Both the position numbers and the translations under genes were made by a program. A model generated the notes under the pieces. That model had not been told where the DNA came from. It saw only the letters and a program-made list of their open reading frames with translations, and searched no databases. This document shows positions 47,169-56,231 of a stretch of DNA of 64,000 nucleotides, in pieces. How positions within the stretch are numbered: position 1 is the first letter of the stretch; every line of letters starts with the position of its first letter. Source of the DNA: Nostoc sp. NIES-3756. Its GTDB lineage: Bacteria; Cyanobacteriota; Cyanobacteriia; Cyanobacteriales; Nostocaceae. The DNA lies in NCBI RefSeq assembly GCF_001548375.1, contig NZ_AP017295.1:1646501-1710500 (forward strand). The letters run 5' to 3'.

Positions 47169-50100
47169 CTATACTTGACGAATTGGTAACTCAACTACAA
47201 ACTCTGTACCTTTGCCGATTTCTGACTGGCAATAAATTTTGCCTTTATGTTTATCTGTGACAATTTGGTAACTGATTGAAAGTCCTAATCCTGTGCCTTT
47301 ACCCACTACTTTAGTAGTAAAAAATGGATCGAATAATCTTGCAAGTACCTTTTCATCCATACCTAAACCATTGTCAGCAATGCGAATACTAATCCAGTCG
47401 TGATTTAGTCTGGATGTAGTAATTATGATTTCGCTGGGGTGTGCAGCAATTATTTCTGGAGTTGCTTGTGCGTTGCGTTCTTCTAAAGCATCAATGGCGT
47501 TAGAAAGCAAATTCATAAATACCTGATTTAACTGACCAGGATAGCATTCTATCTGGGGCAAAGTATCATAGTCTTTGCTTACATAAATAATATGATTATC
47601 GACCGAAGACTTCAAACGGTGTTGCAAAATCATCAAAGTACTGTCAATACCTTCGTGAATATCTGCTACTTTAAAGTCGGCTTCATCCAACCGTGAAAAA
47701 TTGCGTAAAGAGGTGACAATTTCACAGACGCGCTCAGTTCCAACCTTCATAGATTGGAATAGTTTCGGTAAGTCATCGAATAAAAATTCGATTTCGGTTG
47801 TTTTGAAGAACTCTACTATCTCCGGTACAACATCAGGGTGATAATGTTGATAAAGTTCAACGCAACGTAGTAAATCTTGTGTATATTGGTGGGCGTGTTC
47901 TAAGTTGCCGTGAATAAAATTAATAGGATTATTAATTTCATGGGCAACTCCAGCTACTAATTGTCCCAGACTGGCCATTTTCTCAGCATGGACAATCTGC
48001 ATTTGGGCTGTACGTAGTTCTTTTAAGGCTTGGGCAAGTTGATTTGCTTCTTCACGAGTTTGCCCTAGCAAACTAGATTGTTGGAATAAGTTGGCTTGAC
48101 GTACTGCGACACTGAGTTGAGCTGCTACTTGGGTAACAAATCCTAATTCAGTCTCCTCCCAATCACGCGCATGGGTGCATTGATGAATGCACAATAACCC
48201 CCACAATTCTTCTCCTTCCATGAGTGGCACGACAATTTGAGCTGCTACTTGGAATCGCTCGATGATATCTAGGTAAGGTACTTTAGAGCCAAGGCGATGG
48301 ACATCAGAAATTACCTGTACTTGCCCTTGGCGATATTGCGGGGCGTATTGCTCACCAAAGGTATAATCTTGCGCTTTGACGGCGAGGACAGAATCAAATT
48401 GAGGCAGAACATCTTCGCGTATAAATTCACCCTTACAAAAATTGCTGTCGGAATCAAAACGGAAGATAGCGACTCTATCTGCTTTGAGCGATCGCCTGAT
48501 TTCTTGTACTGTAGTTTTAAATATGGTTTCTAAATCAAAGGATTCACGGATTTTGACGACTAAATCAAATAAAATTCGGCGTTGTTCTGCCGATTGATGT
48601 AGTTCGTCAGCGCGGGTTTGAATTTGTGCCACCATTTTTGAACTTTGCAGTGCTACACCTAGTTGGTTGGCTACCTGTCCTAAAAACTCAACCTCCACAC
48701 TATCCCACTGACGCGGCGTAGAGTGTTGATAAGCAGCTAGCAATCCCCACAAGTTACGCCCAACAAAAATAGGAGTTAAGGCATAAGCACGAATCTTAAA
48801 TTGCTCCAAAATGTCTAAATGACAGCGTGAGTGTCCAGCTTGGTAGATGTCGTTGACAGCAAAATTTTCGTTGTTGCGATAGCGTCCACCTTTAGTCTCT
48901 TGCAGGTGGGTATCCTCCCAAACGAGGTTTTTGCCAAAAGGATTAATACTGTCCCATTGAGCTTTAACCATGCCAAAATTGCTGACAAATTCACCGCTCC
49001 AATCCTCATTAAAACGGTATACACCAACCCGTTCCACCCGTAGTAGTTTACATACCTCTTGACAGGTGGTTTTGAGGATTAAATCAATATCTAGAGAGGA
49101 ACGAATTTTGCTGACTACCTCCGTCAAAGCACGTTGTCTGGCGATCGCATCTTGTAGGGCGATCGCTTGTTGTTTAGACTGGACTACAATCTCAGATTGC
49201 TGAATCGCCACCCCTAATTGTGCGCCTACCTGCTCCAAAAACTCAACTTCATAACTCTCCCATTGCCGAGGGCTAGAGTGTTGATAGGCTGCTACTAATC
49301 CCCACAATTTTGGCCCAATAAAGATAGGCGCTAAGGCGTAAGCCCGAATCTTGAATTGTTCAAGGATGTCGATGTGACAGCGCGAGTGATTAGCTTGGTA
49401 AATGTCATTAACGGCAAAACTCTCGTTATGACGATAGCGTCCGCCTTTGGTTTCTTGCAGGTGGGTATCTTCCCAAACTAAATTTTTGCCAAAGGGATTA
49501 ATCCGATCCCAAAGAGCTTCTACCATGCCGAATTGACTGACAAATTCACCGCTCCAATCCTCATTAAAACGGTAAATCGCTGTTCGCTCTAGCTTGAGGA
49601 GATTGCACAGTTCTTGACAAGCGGTGTTGAGAATTAATTCAGTATTCAGGGATGAGCGAATATTGCCCACTACTTCTGTTAAAGCACGTTGTCTGGCGAT
49701 CGCATCTTGCAATTCGGCTGTGCGTTGCTTGGTTTGTTCGACGATTTCCGCTTGCTGCATCGCCACGCCAAAATAGCTGGCGGCTTGGGCGATAAACTCC
49801 ACTTCATAAGGATGCCATTGTCGGGGTGCTGAGTGTTGATAGGCTGCTAACAAACCCCACAGTTTTGCACCGATGAAAATAGGTGCGATCGCATATGCCC
49901 GAATTTGAAACTGTTCTAATACTTCAATATGACAACGAGCGTGTCCAGCATCATAAATATCAGCCACAGCAAATGGTTCATTGTTGCGATATCTCCCGCC
50001 TTTGGTTTCTTGCAAATGGCAATCTTGCCATACTAAGTCCTGTCCAAAAGCTGTTATTGTATGCCAAGGAGATTCTGCAAAGCCAAATTGATTGATAAAA

Positions 50101-50327
50101 CTACCGCTCCAATCAGCATTGAAACGGTAAATTGCTACTCGCTCAATCTGTAACTGCCGACAAATATCTTGACACGAAGTCGAACACAAAGATTCTAAAT
50201 TTACAGATGCTCGAATCTTAGCCAAAATTCTTGCCAGGATTTTTTGGTACTGAAGCACTAGCTGTAGCTGCTTATGACAATCGTGTACGCCTAAGTTATT
50301 CGACGTTTCATAACCGTTAGTTGTCAT
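47169..50327 (-). CDS. sensor histidine kinase with four GAF domains, three of Cys-His (cyanobacteriochrome-like) type
   Basis: A soluble kinase of 1052 residues from ATG at 50327; an in-frame TTG at 50339 is also possible, and neither has a clear Shine-Dalgarno. GAF1 to GAF3 each carry KGGRYR...DIY...CHxxxLEQF, with Cys-His at 132, 317 and 502, exactly 185 residues apart. In phytochromes and cyanobacteriochromes this Cys binds a bilin. GAF4 (about 590-745) has no such Cys (KVPYLDIIERF). The kinase core has His796 in GVAHEINNPINFIHGN and an ATP-binding domain with NAIDALEERN and GTGLGLSIS. There is no response regulator next to it. Photoreception is inferred; tandem CH-type GAFs may have lost the bilin. 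Confidence 0.88.
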   Translation of the reverse strand: MTTNGYETSNNLGVHDCHKQLQLVLQYQKILARILAKIRASVNLESLCSTSCQDICRQLQIERVAIYRFNADWSGSFINQFGFAESPWHTITAFGQDLVWQDCHLQETKGGRYRNNEPFAVADIYDAGHARCHIEVLEQFQIRAYAIAPIFIGAKLWGLLAAYQHSAPRQWHPYEVEFIAQAASYFGVAMQQAEIVEQTKQRTAELQDAIARQRALTEVVGNIRSSLNTELILNTACQELCNLLKLERTAIYRFNEDWSGEFVSQFGMVEALWDRINPFGKNLVWEDTHLQETKGGRYRHNESFAVNDIYQANHSRCHIDILEQFKIRAYALAPIFIGPKLWGLVAAYQHSSPRQWESYEVEFLEQVGAQLGVAIQQSEIVVQSKQQAIALQDAIARQRALTEVVSKIRSSLDIDLILKTTCQEVCKLLRVERVGVYRFNEDWSGEFVSNFGMVKAQWDSINPFGKNLVWEDTHLQETKGGRYRNNENFAVNDIYQAGHSRCHLDILEQFKIRAYALTPIFVGRNLWGLLAAYQHSTPRQWDSVEVEFLGQVANQLGVALQSSKMVAQIQTRADELHQSAEQRRILFDLVVKIRESFDLETIFKTTVQEIRRSLKADRVAIFRFDSDSNFCKGEFIREDVLPQFDSVLAVKAQDYTFGEQYAPQYRQGQVQVISDVHRLGSKVPYLDIIERFQVAAQIVVPLMEGEELWGLLCIHQCTHARDWEETELGFVTQVAAQLSVAVRQANLFQQSSLLGQTREEANQLAQALKELRTAQMQIVHAEKMASLGQLVAGVAHEINNPINFIHGNLEHAHQYTQDLLRCVELYQHYHPDVVPEIVEFFKTTEIEFLFDDLPKLFQSMKVGTERVCEIVTSLRNFSRLDEADFKVADIHEGIDSTLMILQHRLKSSVDNHIIYVSKDYDTLPQIECYPGQLNQVFMNLLSNAIDALEERNAQATPEIIAAHPSEIIITTSRLNHDWISIRIADNGLGMDEKVLARLFDPFFTTKVVGKGTGLGLSISYQIVTDKHKGKIYCQSEIGKGTEFVVELPIRQV

Positions 50328-50605
50328 AGATGTATGCAAACTTAAATACTGTATTCTCAGTATTCCCTTGTTGGCATAGACGATTACAATCAGATGTGAA
50401 AACTTAGGTTGTTAAACATAATGATTCTGTTAAGCTAGAAACTCATACGGAAAAGATTAAAAAACAGTAGCAAAACTGTTTATTTGCCCACTTTCTTTTC
50501 AAAAGAATTATTTATAAAGAGACAAGGACAAGCTCAAAAGGAGTTATTGTCTAGGTTTTATACTTGGTTGATTTTCTTTGCTACCTAACAGTAGATATTT
50601 GTAAC

Positions 50606-50803
50606 ACGACAAAGTATAGAAACACAGACTGTATAAGGTGTTCCCTTCGCTACCATTTGAATCAGTTCTCACTGAATTAATTCTATGCGTTCGGCTTTGC
50701 CGTCTCGAAGAGATTCGCCCTCCTTTAAAAATCCAAGTTCAATCAATTGATGATATTCATCAATAGTGAATCGCTTCGGTGTCACAACATTTAATTTAGT
50801 CAT
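50606..50803 (-). pseudogene. Uma2 family (DUF820) endonuclease, N-terminal remnant
   Basis: From ATG at 50803 the minus strand reads MTKLNVVTPKRFTIDEYHQL, then IELGFLKEGESLRDGKAERI and ELIQ-stop-ELIQMVAKG. This matches the start of Uma2 proteins (a DEYH... helix, then RIELIRGELIQM), with an in-frame TGA where Arg and Gly are expected. After MVAKGTPYTVCVSIL the similarity is lost, so the catalytic part is missing. It is a second broken copy besides 38103-38441, and covers the other end of the protein. Confidence 0.75.
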
Positions 50804-50895
50804 TAGTCATTAGTCATTAGTCATTAGTCCTTGACATTCTACAGGTAGACTTACAACCCTGTAAAAAATTACGAATTACGAATTACGAATTACGA
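50798..50895. repeat. TTAGTCAT and AATTACG tandem repeats
   Basis: Four TTAGTCA heptamers (50798-50828) and four AATTACG copies up to the end of the epimerase gene. The Uma2 remnant starts within the first. Confidence 0.8.
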
Positions 50896-50896
50896 A

Positions 50897-52066
50897 TTAT
50901 GATAACGCCTCAAACTGTCGCCAGCAGAGATACAAAGCACGGGGTACATGAAAACATCCCTTCCATTTACCACCCTTGAGATTTAATAGCACTTCCCCAC
51001 GACGATTTAAGTAACCAAACCATTCGCCATATTCAGCATCAGCGAAGTGCTGCCATGAGTAATCGTGCATTTTTTGATACCATTGCCAACACTCATCACG
51101 ACCTGTTAAACGATAACCCATCGCCAAGGCTACTAAAGACTCTAAATGTACCCACCACAATTTCTGATCCCATTCTAATTGTTGTGGAGGATGACCTTCT
51201 GCATCCATAAAGTAATACAAGCCACCATATTCTTTATCCCAAGCAAAATTGAGGATATTTAAAACCACATCCACAGCTTGGTTAATGGTTTTGCTGTCAT
51301 TCTGCCGTTGGGCGATATCCATAATAAACCACATCGCCTCGATACCATGACCGGGGTTAATCAACCGACCATCAAAACTATCAATGTGGGAACCATCAGG
51401 GGCAACACTTTCATACATCAGGCCCCGTTCTTGGTCAAGAAAATCTGTCATGACTTCCTTAACGGTTGCAGTTAAGACTTCTTCTAAAGTTTCGCTGGGT
51501 AGTAGCCATTCCATTTCTAGGGTGAGGTTGGCTAAAATCATCGGTACAGACAGCGCTTTCATGGGGCGCGTGCCTGGGTAAGCTTTGGTATATTTGCCTT
51601 TGGGGTTATCTTTACGGCGCAGCACGTTGTTGTATGCTTGCACTGCCACATCCTTAGCCCATTCTTCACCAGAAACTAAGGCATATTTACTAAATGCCAT
51701 CGCGGCAAAGCAATCAGAAAATATATTATATGGCTGTACTAACGGTTGACCTCCACGAGTCAGGGCAAAATACCAATTACCTTCTGCATCTCTGCCATGT
51801 TGGGCAAGAAATTTAGCACCATTACTAGCAATTCTTAACCAGTTTTCGCGCTTTTCTATCTGGTTGCACAGCATAGAAAAAGTCCATACTTGGCGATTTT
51901 GCAACCAGATAAATTTGTCTGTATCGTAGACTTTACCCTGGCGGTCGAGACAAGTAAAGTAACCGCCTTGTTCCCAATCGACTGAATGGTTTTCCCAAAA
52001 TGGGAGTACATCATTAAGGAGAGCGTTTTTGTAGAGTTGTGCCAGCCCTTGCAAGTTTTTTCCCAT
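50897..52066 (-). CDS. N-acylglucosamine 2-epimerase (AGE)
   Basis: An (alpha/alpha)6-barrel enzyme that interconverts GlcNAc and ManNAc, with ATP as activator in the studied examples. The 389 residues closely match the Anabaena enzyme that has been characterised. Residues known there as essential are present, one number higher: Arg58 in WLQNRQVW, His240 in [10 protein letters not shown], Glu309 in VHLESLVAL and His373 in [13 protein letters not shown] at 52066. It follows the GT4 gene on the same strand after about 105 bases of repeats, so it may be the last gene of a PIG-L/GT4/AGE row. A GlcNAc-linked role of that row is inferred. Confidence 0.92.
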   Translation of the reverse strand: MGKNLQGLAQLYKNALLNDVLPFWENHSVDWEQGGYFTCLDRQGKVYDTDKFIWLQNRQVWTFSMLCNQIEKRENWLRIASNGAKFLAQHGRDAEGNWYFALTRGGQPLVQPYNIFSDCFAAMAFSKYALVSGEEWAKDVAVQAYNNVLRRKDNPKGKYTKAYPGTRPMKALSVPMILANLTLEMEWLLPSETLEEVLTATVKEVMTDFLDQERGLMYESVAPDGSHIDSFDGRLINPGHGIEAMWFIMDIAQRQNDSKTINQAVDVVLNILNFAWDKEYGGLYYFMDAEGHPPQQLEWDQKLWWVHLESLVALAMGYRLTGRDECWQWYQKMHDYSWQHFADAEYGEWFGYLNRRGEVLLNLKGGKWKGCFHVPRALYLCWRQFEALS

Positions 52067-52167
52067 GATGTCATCCCCTAATCAAAACCATCAGCGTTCA
52101 TTATCGCCTTGCAATGGATTGACTACAAGTGGGGTAAGGAAGACAAGGGAGCAGAGGAGCAGGGGAG

Positions 52168-52290
52168 AATGACTATGGACTGTTGACTGTTGACTGTTGA
52201 CTATGGACTATGGACTGTTGACTGTTGACTGAGGAGAAAATCACAACTGGCAACTGACCACTAACTACTGACCACTGACCACCGACTAAT
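52168..52290. repeat. STRR heptamers running into a glycosyltransferase gene
   Basis: At least ten TTGACTG and TGGACTA heptamers (52168-52230), then ACTGACCACTAACTACTGACC-like copies. About 100 bases of this repeat are read as the C-terminal tail of the glycosyltransferase. Confidence 0.85.
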
Positions 52291-53336
52291 TCCCGATAAA
52301 CCGCTAATGTTTCCTCGTTAACTCTAGCAGCACTAAATCTTTCTAGGTTTTGTTGAGCGCGGTGCTTCCATCTATATAGTTGTATGGGGTCTGTAAGTAG
52401 TTGTTTTAAAGCTTTTGCCAAGGTATCACTATCTTTCGGTGGGACTAATAGCCCAGCTTGCCCATTATCTAAAGTTTCTGGAATGCCGTCTACATCACTG
52501 GCAATAATGGCACAGCCTGCTTCTCTTGCTTCTGTTAGTACCAAACCAAAGGATTCGCAGTGAGAAGGGAGAACAAAAATATCAGTAGCCAGCATATAGC
52601 GTTGCGGTTCTGGCTTGAAACCTTCAAAGTGAATACGCTCATTAAAAGGTGTATTTCGCGCCATCGCCTCAAAAGTTGACCGATCTGGCCCATTCCCCAC
52701 TAAATATAGGTGTGCTTGAGGAAAGTCTTGAGCAATTTTGCTGAAAGCTGTAATTAACTCAGCAATTCCTTTGCGGGAATACATCCCTGCAACGGTGGTA
52801 ATTGCGGAACCTTGTAAAGATATTGGTTGATAATCTTGCAGTGGACGATGGCGAGGACTCCCCAATGTACCGTTAGCTACTACCCGTAGTTTATGTTTGG
52901 GTATACCACGGCGTACCATTGAATCGGCTACTGCATGACTAACTGCAATTACCCGGTCTGCTAATCCCATAAGAACAGCACTACGCTGAAACTCATTGTG
53001 TACTGTAGATACTAGGTTGTAACCATAGCTAGATTTTAAAACACCCGCTAGGACAACTCCTGTCATCATATGTGCGTGAACTATATCCGGCTGGAATTTT
53101 TGAATAATTTCTCGCAAACGCCACAGCGCTTTCATCAGGTTTAGGGGTTGTCTAGACTGATCTAAATGAAAGTGCCTAACACCATAAGAAGCTAATAATG
53201 GTTCGTATTCTCCTCCAGCAGAGGCTACAGCCACTTGATGCCCGCTTTTTGCTTGTAAGCAGGCTGAGTCTACGGCAACATTAACTATTCCGTTACCAAT
53301 TTCTTGTACATGATTAGTGATGTGTAAGACTTTCAT
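52173..53336 (-). CDS. GT4-family glycosyltransferase
   Basis: A GT-B enzyme of 387 residues that transfers an activated sugar, donor unknown. The N-terminal domain starts MKVLHITNHVQEIGNGIVNV; PDIVHAHMMTGVVLAGVL follows. The C-terminal domain shows VAGMYSRKGIAELITAFS and the nucleotide-sugar motif PSHCESFGLVLTEAREAGCA with the conserved Glu residues. The last 33 residues (from WSVVSGQLP onward, ending in QQSTVNSP) are translated STRR repeats and not part of the fold. ATG at 53336. It lies 46 bases after the PIG-L deacetylase on the same strand, an operon-like distance. Confidence 0.9.
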   Translation of the reverse strand: MKVLHITNHVQEIGNGIVNVAVDSACLQAKSGHQVAVASAGGEYEPLLASYGVRHFHLDQSRQPLNLMKALWRLREIIQKFQPDIVHAHMMTGVVLAGVLKSSYGYNLVSTVHNEFQRSAVLMGLADRVIAVSHAVADSMVRRGIPKHKLRVVANGTLGSPRHRPLQDYQPISLQGSAITTVAGMYSRKGIAELITAFSKIAQDFPQAHLYLVGNGPDRSTFEAMARNTPFNERIHFEGFKPEPQRYMLATDIFVLPSHCESFGLVLTEAREAGCAIIASDVDGIPETLDNGQAGLLVPPKDSDTLAKALKQLLTDPIQLYRWKHRAQQNLERFSAARVNEETLAVYRELVGGQWSVVSGQLPVVIFSSVNSQQSIVHSQQSTVNSP

Positions 53337-53382
53337 TTAAACTATCCCTATAGTAATTATTGTTTAATGTGGGAAACAAAAT

Positions 53383-54171
53383 TTAGCTTTTAAAGTAAAT
53401 TTCGTGAGAGTCCAAAAATTGGCTGATAAAGCCTCTAGGTAGGCTGTTAATCTGGGAGGCATATGAGGCGATCGCTCTTTTTTTCTTATCTTGTACTGAA
53501 GTAATAGAAAATTTATAAGCGGAGGCTATATCTTTTAATTTGAGCAAAATAAATATTGGCGCTCTCCAGAATAACCAGACAGGGTATTGAAATATTTCTA
53601 CATTAATATAGGCTTGTTGAATGGCTGTTCTTACTAAGGTATAAGTCGCTTCATGATCCCTATGACAATCTTTCTGATGAGGTACATATATTTCACCGGG
53701 TTGATAATGATTGACTAATTCTGTTATTTCGTGAATAGTCTGCTGATGTTCTTCATCATGTAGTTCCGGTAACTTGCCATCTGGTTTAGCCAAAAAATGT
53801 ATATTTGATACTTCTACACCCAGTATTTTTAATGCAGCGATCGCTTCTTGTTGTCGCGTTTGAATTATCTGATTCTGCCCATCTTCATCCACAGATGAGC
53901 CTTTACCATCAGTTATAAACACCACAGCAACAGGTATATTAAGTTCTCTTTTGTAAGCAATCATGCCACCACAGCCAAAAGTTTCATCATCTTGGTGTGG
54001 AGAAAATACCATGATTGATTTTTCGCTACATGATAATTGCTTGCTACTGCCGAATAACAGCCATTTGTATAGCATCCAAGAATGAATATATTGTGCCTTC
54101 TCAAGCCAGATGAGAGGAATTAATTTTTGTAGATGTTGTAAATAAATTTTGATAGACAATTTCTGCTTCAT
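53383..54171 (-). CDS. PIG-L/LmbE family N-deacetylase
   Basis: 262 residues. The zinc motif SPHQDDETFGCGGMIAYKRE (His59, Asp61, Asp62) and the second metal-site segment VPHQKDCHRDHEATYTLV are typical of PIG-L deacetylases, which remove acetyl from GlcNAc-linked molecules (GPI, mycothiol and bacillithiol precursors, teicoplanin). A hydrophobic N-terminal segment (LQKLIPLIWLEKAQYIHS) may touch the membrane. ATG at 54171. It is first in the row with the GT4 gene. The combination GT4 plus PIG-L recalls BshA/BshB, but the GT4 partner here shows no special similarity that I can prove. Confidence 0.9.
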   Translation of the reverse strand: MKQKLSIKIYLQHLQKLIPLIWLEKAQYIHSWMLYKWLLFGSSKQLSCSEKSIMVFSPHQDDETFGCGGMIAYKRELNIPVAVVFITDGKGSSVDEDGQNQIIQTRQQEAIAALKILGVEVSNIHFLAKPDGKLPELHDEEHQQTIHEITELVNHYQPGEIYVPHQKDCHRDHEATYTLVRTAIQQAYINVEIFQYPVWLFWRAPIFILLKLKDIASAYKFSITSVQDKKKRAIASYASQINSLPRGFISQFLDSHEIYFKS

Positions 54172-54970
54172 AGTCTTGACTATAAATTAATACTAGTGTC
54201 AGTAAGTTTTAATAATTATATAAATTGTTTGTCTAATTAATTAAGAAAACTCTTTTGTCTTGCCAGTATAAACCACATGATAGGATACAGCTAGCAGAAT
54301 TAGGATAAAGATTTTGTATGAAAAATATGCCAACTTCTTTGTTTTTTTAAAAAAGACAACATTAACTATTTTTAATTTTAAATATCAAAGATTATTTATG
54401 GTCGCATTTTTTACATATTTTCAGGTTGCAACTAATAAAAGAGATCAAATATTATCTTACTAAGCTAAACGAACCTAACAGGATAATTTTCAATTTTTTT
54501 AAATCTTAGGTTCTTTAAAATATAGTTATGCACCTGTTGTATTTCGCTATACTAACCAAAGGTATAAGAAATACAAAAATAGTGTATATTGGTATACATT
54601 TTGACTATGAAATATAGAGTGCATTACTATTGATATATGTTTTTGTAGAATAAATATTTGATAATTATGTAGTTACTAGTTAGAAAAAATACATTGGCTT
54701 AAACAGATATCAACCTTTATTTAAAGATTTGGTAAATAAAAAGCCTAAATTATAGATAAATTTCCACAAAATCTATATTGAATCAGATGTAATGATTGCT
54801 GATAGCGTAGAAAATTAAGGAATATAACTAATAATCAGCTACATATAAACAAATAATACTAAAACATATGAAGATAATTTGCTGACAATTTAACCGTTGA
54901 GGAGCCTTTTTAGCATATCTATTAAATGTATAAAAAATCTCAAGCTCCACATATTAATTAGGAGACAAGA
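54172..54970. other. AT-rich divergent intergenic region in the sugar cluster
   Basis: 799 bases between divergent PIG-L and GT4 genes, the longest AT-rich gap in the window, with long A and T tracts. No open frame looks like a gene. A GTA-N8-TAC site is listed at 54584-54597. The plus-strand start at 54971 has AGGAG upstream. Confidence 0.55.
54584..54597 (+). promoter_or_regulatory. possible NtcA-binding site
   Basis: GTATATTGGTATAC fits the NtcA consensus GTA-N8-TAC with perfect symmetry of its outer five bases. NtcA is the nitrogen regulator of cyanobacteria. No -10 box lies at exactly the usual 22-base distance, though TATAGA and TACTAT occur within 16-28 bases. Chance matches are common in AT-rich DNA. 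Confidence 0.25.
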
Positions 54971-56140
54971 GTGCAAAACAATAAAAAAAGTTTAAGTTCA
55001 ACACCTGCTCATATATTGACTTTAGGTTCTGGCTGGTTTCCTACTAATCCTGGAGGGTTAGAAAGGTATGTTTACGAGTTAACTTATCAACTATCAACTA
55101 ATCAAGATAAAGTAGAATTATGTGGAGTTGGGTTGCCGCAGAATGAACATGATTTACCAATCAAGCTAACAAATTTAGCAAACCCAGATAGTAAAATCTG
55201 GCAAAGGTTTTGGTCTATTCGTCGTAACTTTCAGAAAACCAGAATCGAGAAACCAGATGCTATCAACTTACATTTTGCTTTATATAGCTTTCCTATTTTA
55301 GATATTTTACCTAAAGGAATACCTATTACTTTTAATTTTCATGGGCCTTGGGCATCTGAAAGTAAACAGGAAGTAATTAAAGATAGACTGAGTATTTTTT
55401 TGAAGCGTCGACTAATAGAACAAACTACATATAATCGTTGCGATCGCTTTATTGTTCTCAGCAAGGCTTTTGGTAATATTTTACACCAAGAATATTATAT
55501 ACCTTGGGACAAAATACACGTTATTCCCGGCGGTGTGAACATCGATAAATTCCAACCGAATGTATCACGCCAAACAGCCCGTCAGCAATTAAACTGGCCA
55601 GAAAACAGCCCTATTTTATTTACCTCTAGGCGCTTAGTCCATCGTGTAGGACTAGACAAACTATTACAGGCATTAGCCATCATTAAACCAAAAGTACCTA
55701 ATATTTGGCTAGCGATCGCTGGACGCGGACATCTTCAAGCTACACTACAACAGCAAGCTCAAGAGTTAGGTTTAGAAAACAACGTCAAATTCTTAGGTTT
55801 TCTCCCAGATGAGCAATTACCGCTTGCATACCAAGCTGCTGACTTAACTGTGATGCCTAGCCAATCTTTTGAAGGTTTTGGATTAGCAATTACTGAATCC
55901 TTAGCTTGTGGAACTCCAGTTTTATGCACTCCCATCGGTGGAATGCCAGAGATTTTAAATGCGTTTTCTCCAGAATTAATTACTACATCTGCTGAAGCTA
56001 ATGCTATTGCGGAAAAATTAGAACAAATATTGTTAGAAAAAATACCAACCCCTTCCAGAGCAGACTGTCGCCAATATGCTGTCACTAAATTTGATTGGCA
56101 AAAAATAGCTCAACAAGTAAGGCAAGTAATTTTGGCTTGA
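54971..56140 (+). CDS. GT4-family glycosyltransferase
   Basis: 389 residues, GT-B fold. The N-terminus LTLGSGWFPTNPGGLERYVY is the GT4 nucleotide/acceptor loop (GGLERYV). The C-terminal domain shows FTSRRLVHRVGLDKLLQALA and the donor motif PSQSFEGFGLAITESLACGT. The sugar and acceptor are unknown; relatives act in exopolysaccharide and lipid-glycan synthesis. The start is GTG at 54971, supported by AGGAG 6 bases upstream. It is followed after 92 bases by a second GT4 gene on the same strand. Confidence 0.9.
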   Translation: MQNNKKSLSSTPAHILTLGSGWFPTNPGGLERYVYELTYQLSTNQDKVELCGVGLPQNEHDLPIKLTNLANPDSKIWQRFWSIRRNFQKTRIEKPDAINLHFALYSFPILDILPKGIPITFNFHGPWASESKQEVIKDRLSIFLKRRLIEQTTYNRCDRFIVLSKAFGNILHQEYYIPWDKIHVIPGGVNIDKFQPNVSRQTARQQLNWPENSPILFTSRRLVHRVGLDKLLQALAIIKPKVPNIWLAIAGRGHLQATLQQQAQELGLENNVKFLGFLPDEQLPLAYQAADLTVMPSQSFEGFGLAITESLACGTPVLCTPIGGMPEILNAFSPELITTSAEANAIAEKLEQILLEKIPTPSRADCRQYAVTKFDWQKIAQQVRQVILA

Positions 56141-56141
56141 G

Positions 56142-56231
56142 GCTAGGGAGGAGATAAGGGAGATGAGGAGGATGAGGGAGTAGGGGGAGCAAGGGAACAG
56201 GCGAGAACAACTGATAACTGATAACTGACCA
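56142..56231. repeat. GGAGATGAGG and ATAACTG repeats
   Basis: Purine-rich copies of AGGAGATAAGGGAGATGAGG followed by ACTGATAACTGATAACTGAC up to the next start codon. Confidence 0.7.

Larger units (their letters stand above)
50328..50896. other. intergenic region upstream of the GAF kinase
   Basis: 569 bases. The kinase promoter would lie about 50340-50450. The middle is AT-rich. The right half holds the Uma2 remnant and repeats listed separately. Confidence 0.55.

Noticed and set aside
52173..54171. Bacillithiol operon (BshA/BshB)
   Set aside because: Only the GT4 plus PIG-L combination agrees; no BshC, and cyanobacteria are not known for bacillithiol. Kept as an analogy only.
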